Source: an uncultured Lachnospiraceae bacterium (lineage in GTDB: Bacteria > Bacillota > Clostridia > Lachnospirales > Lachnospiraceae). Taken from it: a stretch of 9,683 nucleotides of DNA. This document shows positions 1 through 6,526 of the stretch, one piece after another. Both the position numbers and the translations under genes were made by a program. The stretch spans positions 1 to 9,683 of the forward strand of contig CAMNQN010000127.1 of assembly GCA_946549155.1 (NCBI GenBank). Direction: 5' to 3'. The notes under the pieces are model-generated. The model saw nothing but the letters and a program-made list of their open reading frames with translations. It did no database searches and was not told the DNA's origin. How positions within the stretch are numbered: the stretch's first letter is position 1; every line of letters begins with the position of its first letter.

Positions 1-795
1 GACGATCACATTCTTCTGATTAATAAGCCGGCCGGGATGCTCTCCCAGAAGGCGAAGCCCCAGGATGTGTCCCTAGTGGAGTATCTGATCGGATACATGC
101 AAAAGAACGGGGAGATTACAAAGGAGGAGCTGCGGCGGTTCCGTCCTTCTGTGTGCAACCGCCTGGACCGGAACACCAGCGGTATCGTGGCGGCGGGAAA
201 GACAATGGCGGGGCTGCAGGGACTGAGCGCTCTGTTCCATGACCGGACGATGCACAAATATTACCGGTGCCTGGTGAAGGGCCAGATCAAACAGTCCTGC
301 TATTTGGAAGGCTATCTGAAGAAGGATGGGGGAAGCAATCAGGTGGAGATTTCGAACTGTCCCCTGGAGGGTGCGCAGCCCATCAAAACCCGGTATGTTC
401 CTGTGGCTGCCAATTCTAAAATGACGCTGCTGGAGGTTGAACTGATTACCGGGCGCAGCCATCAGATCAGGGCCCATCTGGCATCCATCGGCCATCCTCT
501 GGCAGGCGATACAAAATACGGGGACCGGAAATTCAATGAATATTTCCGGCAGAAATACGGATTGAACTATCAGCTGCTTCATTCCTTCCGGTTAAAGATG
601 CCGAAGCTTACGGGAGCGCTGGCCCCGGTTTCGGAGCGGACGTTCACGGCAAAGCTGCCCGGTTACTTTCAGGATATTCTCGAGAGTGAACTGGGAGATG
701 ATATTCTACGAAAGCAGGAGGCGCAGAATGGCAACCTGGAATTCCAGAGGCCTGCGGGGGTCCACCCTGGAGGATCTGATCAACAGAACAAATGA
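1..795 (+). CDS. RluA-family 23S rRNA pseudouridine synthase, 5' end cut by the window
   Basis: This enzyme family converts specific uridines of ribosomal RNA to pseudouridine. The frame is open from base 1, so the start and the expected N-terminal S4 RNA-binding domain lie outside the window. What remains begins with the family-type segment DDHILLINKPAGML. The catalytic motif is NRLDRNTSG, with the catalytic Asp encoded at 166-168. RluA, RluC and RluD usually have HRLD, so His is replaced by Asn, which I believe also occurs in clostridial members. A second family motif, TGRSHQIRAHLASIGHPLAGD followed by TKYGD, lies at about 448-525. The last 22 or so residues are encoded inside the 68-nt overlap with recU and look unstructured. 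The family is clear. The exact target uridine (RluC-like or RluD-like) cannot be decided. Confidence 0.88.
   Translation, partial: DDHILLINKPAGMLSQKAKPQDVSLVEYLIGYMQKNGEITKEELRRFRPSVCNRLDRNTSGIVAAGKTMAGLQGLSALFHDRTMHKYYRCLVKGQIKQSCYLEGYLKKDGGSNQVEISNCPLEGAQPIKTRYVPVAANSKMTLLEVELITGRSHQIRAHLASIGHPLAGDTKYGDRKFNEYFRQKYGLNYQLLHSFRLKMPKLTGALAPVSERTFTAKLPGYFQDILESELGDDILRKQEAQNGNLEFQRPAGVHPGGSDQQNK
716..721 (+). promoter_or_regulatory. Ribosome binding site of recU
   Basis: AGGAGG lies 6 nt before the ATG at 728, inside the end of the upstream pseudouridine synthase gene. It favours this start over the in-frame ATG at 686, which has no comparable site. Confidence 0.75.
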
Positions 796-1261
796 ACAGT
801 ATCTGGAGAAGGGGCTGGCTCTGATTCAGAAGGTGCCCACCCCCATCACCCCCATCCGGATTGATAAGGAGCACCGGCATATCACCCTGGCCTACTTCGA
901 CCAAAAGAGTACGGTGGACTACATCGGGGCGGTGCAGGGCATTCCGGTGTGCTTTGATGCTAAGGAGTGTCATTCCGATACCTTCAGCCTCCAGAATATC
1001 CATGAGCATCAGGTGCAGTTTATGGAGCTGTTTGAAAAGCAGGGAGGGGTTTCCTTTCTGATTTTGTTTTTTACCCACAGAAATGAAATTTATTATCTGC
1101 CTTATGACCACATGCGGATTTTCTGGGACCGGGCCAAGGAGGGAGGACGGAAGAGCTTTCGACTGGAGGAGCTGGACCGGACATTTTTGCTTCATCAGAA
1201 TCACGGCGTGCTGGTTCCTTATCTGGATGCTTTGCAGAAAGATCTGGACCGCAGGGATTGA
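728..1261 (+). CDS. recU: Holliday junction resolvase RecU
   Basis: RecU cuts four-way DNA junctions during recombinational repair and chromosome segregation in Firmicutes. The ATG at 728 gives 177 residues, a little shorter than Bacillus RecU (about 206). Family features are NSRGLRGSTLEDLINRTN at 5-22, VPTP at 36-39, a nuclease core with Asp64 (STVDY) and FDAKE at 76-80, and LQNIHEHQ at 88-95. Compared with the Bacillus active site as I recall it (Asp88, Glu101, Lys103, Gln120), the matching residues are Asp64, Asp77, Lys79 and Gln95, so Glu is replaced by Asp. An FW pair at 132-133 also fits the family. The gene overlaps the preceding gene by 68 nt, so the two are probably translated from one transcript. 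Its stop codon TGA lies within the -35 box of the his promoter. No penicillin-binding protein gene follows, unlike in Bacillus. Confidence 0.9.
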   Translation: MATWNSRGLRGSTLEDLINRTNEQYLEKGLALIQKVPTPITPIRIDKEHRHITLAYFDQKSTVDYIGAVQGIPVCFDAKECHSDTFSLQNIHEHQVQFMELFEKQGGVSFLILFFTHRNEIYYLPYDHMRIFWDRAKEGGRKSFRLEELDRTFLLHQNHGVLVPYLDALQKDLDRRD

Positions 1262-1286
1262 CAGAGCACGGGATATTTTGTATAAT
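1258..1286 (+). promoter_or_regulatory. SigA-type promoter of the histidine operon, perfect consensus
   Basis: TTGACA at 1258-1263 and TATAAT at 1281-1286 are separated by exactly 17 nt, matching the vegetative consensus in both boxes. Transcription would start near 1293, leaving a leader of only about 45 nt before hisZ. That is too short for a T-box or a classical attenuator. The -35 box overlaps the recU stop codon. Confidence 0.85.
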
Positions 1287-1299
1287 AGCCTGAGCTATT
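1284..1299 (+). promoter_or_regulatory. Inverted repeat over the his promoter -10 and start site, possible operator
   Basis: AATAGC (1284-1289) and GCTATT (1294-1299) are perfect inverted copies around the spacer CTGA. The repeat starts inside the -10 box and covers the expected transcription start, where a repressor would block initiation. It could equally form a weak hairpin at the RNA 5' end, or be chance. No regulator gene lies in the window. Confidence 0.4.
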
Positions 1300-1337
1300 T
1301 AACACTCTACCACAGTAAAGTACGGAGGTTATAAGAT

Positions 1338-2534
1338 ATGCAGAAAATATTACATACGCCGGAGGGCGTGCGGGATATATATAATGAAGAATGTGAAAAG
1401 AAGCTGATTTTAGAGAGCAATCTTCGGAAGGTGCTTAATTCCTACGGATACCGGGATATTGAGACGCCCACCTTTGAATATTTTGACGTGTTCAGCCGGG
1501 AGGTGGGCACGATTTCTTCCAGGGAGCTTTACAAATTTTTTGACCGGGAGGGAAATACGCTGGTGCTTCGGCCGGATTTTACCCCTTCCATTGCCCGGGC
1601 GGTTTCCAAATATTTCAGGAATGAGGAGCAGCCCATCCGCCTCTGCTATCTTGGCAACACGTTTGTGAATAATTCCAGCTATCAGGGATATCTGAAGGAG
1701 AGCACCCAGCTGGGAGCTGAGCTGATCGGGGATACCACGGCGGAAGCGGATGCGGAAATCATCGCCATGGTAGTAAATACGCTGCAGAAGGCCGGTTTGA
1801 AGGAGTTCCAGATCAGCGTGGGCCATGTGCAGTTTTTTGAATGCCTGGTGCGGGAAGCGGGACTGGATGAGGGGGCCTGCGAGGAATTGCGGGAACTGAT
1901 TAAAAATAAAAACAATTTCGGCGTGGAGAAGCTGCTGGCCGGGCTGGAGATTTCTTCCGCCCTGAAGGAATGCCTGATGGCGCTTCCCTCCCTTTTTGGA
2001 TGCCCGGAGCTGCTGGAACGCGCACAGTCAATCACGGAGGGGACTCCCGCGGCGGAGGCGGTGCGGCGGCTGCAGGAGCTGCTGGAAATCTTAAAAATCT
2101 ATGAGCTGGATCCATATATTTCCTTTGATCTTGGGATGCTTGGCAGCTACATGTACTATACGGGCATTATTTTCCGGGGCTACACCTACGGCACCGGGGA
2201 CGCGGTGGTGAAGGGCGGAAGATATGACCGGCTTTTGCAGCATTTCGGGAAGGACGCCCCCTCCATCGGATTTGTGGTGGTGTTAAGCCAGCTGATGAAC
2301 GCCATGGCCCGTCAGAAAATCGAGATTCTGCCGGAGCAGGGAAGATATCTGATCCTGTATCGGAAGGCGGACCGTAAGCAGGCCATTTGGAAGGCCATGG
2401 ATTACCGGAGACAGGGAAAATATGTGGAGCTGCGGCAGGTGGAGGAGGATGGGCAGCAGGCACCCCTCCGGCCTGACGGATTCTATATGGCTTCCGGAAG
2501 CTATGCCGGTGTGATCAGAATGGGGGATTTATGA
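1338..2534 (+). CDS. hisZ: ATP phosphoribosyltransferase regulatory subunit HisZ
   Basis: HisZ is a histidyl-tRNA synthetase paralogue that cannot charge tRNA. It binds short-form HisG to make the active ATP phosphoribosyltransferase, the feedback-controlled first step of histidine synthesis. The 398 residues match the family length (about 390 in Bacillus). The class II synthetase fold is visible: a motif-2-like LRPDFTPSIAR with Arg78, then MYYTGIIF at 272-279 and KGGRYD at 292-297. True HisRS has RGLDYYTG at the second site. Here the equivalent stretch is LGSYMYYTG, so the catalytic Arg is missing, which supports HisZ over HisRS. The short C-terminal part is not a full anticodon-binding domain. 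GGAGG at 1324-1328 stands 9 nt before the ATG. It is the first gene of the operon, and the adjacent short hisG is its usual partner. Confidence 0.95.
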   Translation: MQKILHTPEGVRDIYNEECEKKLILESNLRKVLNSYGYRDIETPTFEYFDVFSREVGTISSRELYKFFDREGNTLVLRPDFTPSIARAVSKYFRNEEQPIRLCYLGNTFVNNSSYQGYLKESTQLGAELIGDTTAEADAEIIAMVVNTLQKAGLKEFQISVGHVQFFECLVREAGLDEGACEELRELIKNKNNFGVEKLLAGLEISSALKECLMALPSLFGCPELLERAQSITEGTPAAEAVRRLQELLEILKIYELDPYISFDLGMLGSYMYYTGIIFRGYTYGTGDAVVKGGRYDRLLQHFGKDAPSIGFVVVLSQLMNAMARQKIEILPEQGRYLILYRKADRKQAIWKAMDYRRQGKYVELRQVEEDGQQAPLRPDGFYMASGSYAGVIRMGDL

Positions 2535-2535
2535 G

Positions 2536-3207
2536 ATGAGATATTTGACCTTTGCCCTGGGAAAGGGCCGCCTGGCGAAAAAGACGCTGGAGCTGTTTGA
2601 AACGATTGGCATTACCTGTGAGGAGATGAAGGATCCGGATTCCCGGAAGCTGATCTTCGTGAACGAGGAACTGAAGCTGAAATTTTTTCTCTCCAAGGGC
2701 CCGGACGTGCCCACCTATGTGGAGTACGGCGCGGCGGACATCGGCGTGGTGGGGAAGGATACCATTATGGAGGAGCAGCGCAAAATTTACGAGGTGCTGG
2801 ATCTTGGCTTCGGAAAATGCCGTATGTGCGTCTGCGGACCGGAATCTGCGGCGAGGCTGCTGGAGCATCAGGAGCTGATTCGGGTGGCCACGAAGTATCC
2901 CAATATTGCCAAGGACTATTTTTATAATCAGAAAAATCAGACGGTGGAGATTATCAAGCTGAACGGATCCATTGAGCTGGCGCCCATTGTGGGGCTGTCG
3001 GAGGTGATCGTGGATATCGTGGAGACCGGCTCTACCCTGCGGGAAAACGGCCTGATGGTTCTGGAGGAGGTATGCCCCTTATCTGCCAGGGTGGTGGTAA
3101 ACCCGGTGAGCATGAGGATGGAAAATGAACGGATTGCGAAGCTTCTGAAGGATTTAAACCGTGCGGTTTTGGAGAAAGAGAGGAAGGAAAAGGAATGCGA
3201 ATCGTAG
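2536..3207 (+). CDS. hisG: ATP phosphoribosyltransferase catalytic subunit, short form HisG
   Basis: HisG joins ATP and PRPP to give phosphoribosyl-ATP, the committed step of histidine synthesis. At 223 residues it is the short form, lacking the C-terminal regulatory domain of the roughly 300-residue long form, and therefore needs HisZ. Visible motifs are the N-terminal GKGRLAKK (9-16), VEYGAADIGVVGKD in the first lobe, and the phosphate loop ETGSTLRENGL starting at Glu163, which binds the 5-phosphate of PRPP in the family. The start lies 1 nt after the hisZ stop, and GGGGG at 2522-2526 can serve as the ribosome binding site, so translation is probably coupled to hisZ. The 3' end overlaps hisD by 13 nt. 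Confidence 0.96.
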   Translation: MRYLTFALGKGRLAKKTLELFETIGITCEEMKDPDSRKLIFVNEELKLKFFLSKGPDVPTYVEYGAADIGVVGKDTIMEEQRKIYEVLDLGFGKCRMCVCGPESAARLLEHQELIRVATKYPNIAKDYFYNQKNQTVEIIKLNGSIELAPIVGLSEVIVDIVETGSTLRENGLMVLEEVCPLSARVVVNPVSMRMENERIAKLLKDLNRAVLEKERKEKECES

Positions 3208-4520
3208 AATTGACAGCGGAAACCAGAAAGGATATCCTGGAAAATCTGCTGAAACGGAGTCCCAACAGCTATAAAGAGTTTGAGAGCAGGGTGGAGGATA
3301 TTGTAAACGCCGTGAAGGAGAAGGGCGATGAGGCGCTGTTTGATTTTACGGCCCGTTTTGACCGGGTGGAGGTGAGCAGAGCGACGATTCAGGTGACGGA
3401 GGCGGAAATTCAGGAGGCCTACCAGGCGGTGAAGCCGGAGCTTCTGGAGGTGATCCGCAGGGCGCTGAAAAACATCCGCGCTTACCACGAGAAGCAGCGC
3501 CGCTACAGCTGGTTTGACAGCCAGCCTGACGGCACGATCCTGGGGCAGAAGGTGACGGCTCTCTCCCGGGTGGGGGTCTATGTCCCCGGGGGAAAGGCGG
3601 TGTATCCCTCCTCCGTGCTCATGAATATCGTTCCGGCGAAGGTGGCCGGTGTGGAGCAGATCATCATGACCACGCCGCCGGGAAAGGATGGCAAGGTAAA
3701 CCCCACCACGCTGGTGGCTGCCCGGGAAGCGGGAGTGGACGTGGTGTACAGGGTGGGAGGCGCTCAGGCCATCGCGGCGCTGGCCTACGGCACGGAGAGT
3801 ATTCCGAAGGTGGATAAGATTGTGGGGCCGGGAAATATTTATGTGGCGCTGGCGAAAAAAGCGGTTTACGGACATGTGAGCATTGATTCCATCGCAGGCC
3901 CCAGCGAGATTATGGTGCTGGCGGATGAGACGGCCAATCCCCGCTATGTGGCGGCGGATCTGTTGTCCCAGGCGGAGCACGATGAGATGGCCTCTGCCAT
4001 TCTGGTGACCACGTCGAAAGAACTGGCAGAGCAGGTATCCCGGCAGGTGGATGAATTTGTGGAAAAGCTTTCCAGAAGAGAGATTATTCAGAAATCATTG
4101 GATCAGTACGGTTATATCCTGCTGGCGGATACCATGGAGGAGGCCATTGCTGTGGCCAATGATATTGCCTCCGAGCATCTGGAGCTGGTGACGCGGGATC
4201 CCTTCCAGGTGATGACGAAGATTAAAAATGCGGGAGCCATCTTTATCGGGGAGTACAGCAGCGAACCGCTGGGGGATTACTTTGCGGGCCCCAATCATGT
4301 GCTTCCCACCAACGGGACGGCGAAGTTTTTCTCGCCCCTCTCGGTGGATGATTTTATTAAGAAATCCAGCATCGTCTACTATTCCAGGGAGGCGCTGGAG
4401 CCCATTCATGAGGACATCATCAAATTTGCAAAGGCAGAACAGCTGACGGCCCATGCCAATTCCATTGCGGTCCGGTTTGACAAGACGGTTTACGATGTTT
4501 CGGATGACGGGGAATTGTAA
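3195..4520 (+). CDS. hisD: Histidinol dehydrogenase HisD
   Basis: HisD oxidises L-histidinol to L-histidine in two NAD-dependent steps and is a zinc enzyme. The 441 residues have the full family length. All known key residues are present: zinc ligands Gln259 and His262 (SQAEHDEMA), Asp361 (PLGDYFAGPNHVLPT) and His420 (LTAHANSIAVR), plus the catalytic pair Glu327-His328 (ASEHLEL). The nucleotide-binding region includes VGVYVPGG and GGAQAIAALAYGT, and IVGPGNIYV follows. These numbers agree within one residue with E. coli HisD. The ATG lies within the last codons of hisG behind a purine-rich AGGAAGGAAAAGG stretch, which indicates tight translational coupling. There is no sign of damage. Confidence 0.98.
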   Translation: MRIVELTAETRKDILENLLKRSPNSYKEFESRVEDIVNAVKEKGDEALFDFTARFDRVEVSRATIQVTEAEIQEAYQAVKPELLEVIRRALKNIRAYHEKQRRYSWFDSQPDGTILGQKVTALSRVGVYVPGGKAVYPSSVLMNIVPAKVAGVEQIIMTTPPGKDGKVNPTTLVAAREAGVDVVYRVGGAQAIAALAYGTESIPKVDKIVGPGNIYVALAKKAVYGHVSIDSIAGPSEIMVLADETANPRYVAADLLSQAEHDEMASAILVTTSKELAEQVSRQVDEFVEKLSRREIIQKSLDQYGYILLADTMEEAIAVANDIASEHLELVTRDPFQVMTKIKNAGAIFIGEYSSEPLGDYFAGPNHVLPTNGTAKFFSPLSVDDFIKKSSIVYYSREALEPIHEDIIKFAKAEQLTAHANSIAVRFDKTVYDVSDDGEL

Positions 4521-4577
4521 AAGGTTCTGTGCTGCGACGGGATATCGGATCGGATTCTTATCTATGGAGGAAACAGG

Positions 4578-5165
4578 ATGAACAGGATTGCGGAAGTGAC
4601 AAGAAATACGAAGGAGACGAAACTCTTCGTTCGTTTCAATCTGGATGGAACAGGAAAGGCGGATATTTCCACGGGGGTGGGTTTTTTTGATCATATGCTG
4701 GAGGGGTTCGCCCGGCACGGTCTGTTTGATCTGGAGGTGAAGGCGGAAGGCGATCTGCAGGTGGACGACCATCACACCATTGAGGATACCGGTATTGTGC
4801 TGGGCACGGCAATCCGGGAAGCGGTGGGAGATAAAAAGGGCCTTTGCCGCTACGGCCACCGGATCTTACCTATGGACGAGGTGTTGGCGCTGTGCGCGCT
4901 GGACCTGGGCGGACGTCCCTATTTTTCCTATGAGGCGCCCTTTGTGCCGGGGAAGATGGGGGATATGAGCGTAGAGATGGTGCGGGAATTTTTCTACGCT
5001 GTCTCCTACAGCGGGGCCATGAATCTGCATGTAAAGATTCTGACGCCGGGAAATAACCATCATATGGCGGAGGCCCTGTTCAAAGCCTTCGCAAAGGCGC
5101 TGGACATGGCCACAGCCTGTGATCCCCGGATACAGGATGTATTGTCTACGAAAGGAACACTCTAA
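4578..5165 (+). CDS. hisB: Imidazoleglycerol-phosphate dehydratase HisB, monofunctional
   Basis: HisB removes water from imidazole glycerol phosphate to give imidazole acetol phosphate. The 195 residues are the dehydratase only. The N-terminal histidinol-phosphatase domain of the E. coli bifunctional HisB is absent, so that activity must come from another gene. The two metal-binding repeats are intact: FDHML with His39, DDHHTIEDTG with His65, His66 and Glu69, His151 in the NLHVKI stretch, and NNHHMAEALFKAFAKAL with His161, His162 and Glu165. GGAGG at 4566-4570 lies 7 nt before the ATG. The 57-nt gap after hisD shows no terminator or promoter, so it should be part of the same transcript. The usual neighbours hisH, hisA and hisF do not follow. 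Confidence 0.97.
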   Translation: MNRIAEVTRNTKETKLFVRFNLDGTGKADISTGVGFFDHMLEGFARHGLFDLEVKAEGDLQVDDHHTIEDTGIVLGTAIREAVGDKKGLCRYGHRILPMDEVLALCALDLGGRPYFSYEAPFVPGKMGDMSVEMVREFFYAVSYSGAMNLHVKILTPGNNHHMAEALFKAFAKALDMATACDPRIQDVLSTKGTL

Positions 5166-5208
5166 AGAAAGGGGCAAAGCGTGCTGCAAAAGCGCGGGGC
5201 AGTATCAC

Positions 5209-5214
5209 GGGAGG
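5209..5214 (+). promoter_or_regulatory. Ribosome binding site deciding the hisIE start
   Basis: GGGAGG lies 8 nt before the ATG at 5223. An in-frame GTG at 5181 with a weaker AGAAAGGGG upstream would add 14 residues. The ATG is preferred because the protein then begins MQKKLVSTIY, which lines up with the usual HisF N-terminus. Confidence 0.65.
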
Positions 5215-5222
5215 ATAGACGA

Positions 5223-6512
5223 ATGCAGAAAAAGCTGGTATCGACGATATATATAAAAAATGGAAGGGCAGTGAAGGGTTTTCGGGATCATGGGGATTTC
5301 GCAGACGGGGATGCCGTGAAGCTGGCGGAGCTGTACAGCAATAAGGGGGCGGATGCCCTGGTGCTGTTTGATCTGTCAGAGGGGGATGCGGACCATGAGG
5401 TTTCCCTGGGGCTGATAAAGGAGATGTCCCGCCGGGTGGATATCCCTATGTATGGCTGCGGAAATATTCGCCGGGTGGAGGATGTGAAAAAGCTGATTTA
5501 CGCGGGATGCAGGGCGGCGGTGTTAAACTACGGGAAGGACTCGAACCGGGAGATGCTGGAGGAGGTATCCAAGCGGTTTGGAAAAGAGCGAATCGGGGTA
5601 TGTATCGCGTCGGATCAGGAGACGATCAGGCTGGAAGATCAGGCTGGATTGGAAAAGTACGCCGGAGAGCTGGTGATTCTCTCGGGAGAGCTGCCAAAGG
5701 ACAGCGTTTGGCCGCTTCCGGCGCTCTTTTTGTATACAGGGGTTCCGGCTCCGGAGCCGTCCCGGGTGGCGGCTTTGCTGGAGGGAAGTATTATCGGCTA
5801 CGGAGATGCCGCCATGCGCCTTCCTGATGCGGAAATCATGGAGCGAAAGGCGGAGCTGAAAAGCCTGGGGATGGAGGTAAATACCTATGAAAGCTCTTTT
5901 TCCTGGGAAGATTTCCGGACGAATGGCGACGGCCTGGTGCCGGTGATCGTACAGGATTATAAGACCCAGGAGGTGCTGATGATGGCCTATATGAATCAGG
6001 AGGCCTATGAGACGACCCTGCGCAGCGGCCGCATGACCTACTGGAGCCGCAGCCGGCAGGAGCTTTGGATCAAGGGGCTGACCTCCGGGCACTTCCAGTA
6101 TGTGAAGGAGCTGCAGATCGACTGTGATAATGACACCATCCTGGCCAAGGTAGCCCAGGTGGGCGCCGCCTGCCATACAGGAAACCGCAGCTGTTTTTAC
6201 CGCACCATGATGAAAAGGGATTATACGGAACGGAATCCGCTGAAGGTGTTTGAGGATGTGTACGGGGTGATTGAGGACCGGAAGCTCCATCCGAAGGAGG
6301 GCTCCTACACCAACTACCTGTTTGAGAAGGGAATTGATAAAATCCTGAAAAAGGTGGGGGAGGAAGCCACGGAGATTATCATCGCGGCGAAGAATCCAAA
6401 TCCGGAGGAGATCAAATATGAGATTTCTGATTTCCTGTACCATGTGATGGTGCTGATGGCGGAAAAGGGAGTCACCTGGGAGGAGATTGCAAAGGAACTG
6501 GCAGATCGCTAG
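5223..6512 (+). CDS. hisIE: HisIE bifunctional enzyme with an N-terminal degenerate HisF-like domain
   Basis: HisE hydrolyses phosphoribosyl-ATP to phosphoribosyl-AMP and HisI opens its adenine ring (steps 2 and 3 of histidine synthesis). The 429 residues are about twice the length of a plain HisIE. Residues 1-225 resemble a HisF (beta/alpha)8 barrel: IKNGRAVKG at 11-19, LAELYSNKGADALVLFDL, and IRRVEDVKKLIYAG. The HisF catalytic Asp11 position is Tyr10, the Asp130 position is about Ala129 (an Asp sits two residues later), and the phosphate-binding GGG is GCG at 78-80. This part is probably not a cyclase. Residues 228-330 are HisI, with Asp300, Asp302 and Asp304 and zinc cysteines Cys301, Cys317 and Cys324 (ACHTGNRSCF). 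Residues 340-429 are HisE, with KVGEEATEIIIAAKN and SDFLYHVMVLM. Both enzyme domains look intact. The gene is co-transcribed with hisB. Confidence 0.93.
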   Translation: MQKKLVSTIYIKNGRAVKGFRDHGDFADGDAVKLAELYSNKGADALVLFDLSEGDADHEVSLGLIKEMSRRVDIPMYGCGNIRRVEDVKKLIYAGCRAAVLNYGKDSNREMLEEVSKRFGKERIGVCIASDQETIRLEDQAGLEKYAGELVILSGELPKDSVWPLPALFLYTGVPAPEPSRVAALLEGSIIGYGDAAMRLPDAEIMERKAELKSLGMEVNTYESSFSWEDFRTNGDGLVPVIVQDYKTQEVLMMAYMNQEAYETTLRSGRMTYWSRSRQELWIKGLTSGHFQYVKELQIDCDNDTILAKVAQVGAACHTGNRSCFYRTMMKRDYTERNPLKVFEDVYGVIEDRKLHPKEGSYTNYLFEKGIDKILKKVGEEATEIIIAAKNPNPEEIKYEISDFLYHVMVLMAEKGVTWEEIAKELADR

Positions 6513-6526
6513 AGAAGGAGCAGGGT

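Noticed and set aside
1338..2534. Histidyl-tRNA synthetase instead of HisZ
   Set aside because: The RGLDYYTG catalytic motif is altered, the C-terminal anticodon domain is incomplete, and a short hisG follows immediately.
2937..3980. 347-residue open frame on the minus strand opposite hisG and hisD
   Set aside because: It is the antisense shadow of well-conserved hisG and hisD codons. The product is His/Arg/Leu-rich without family features, and both sense genes are intact.
5523..6443. 306-residue open frame on the minus strand opposite hisIE
   Set aside because: It is antisense to a clearly conserved enzyme and has no recognisable domain.
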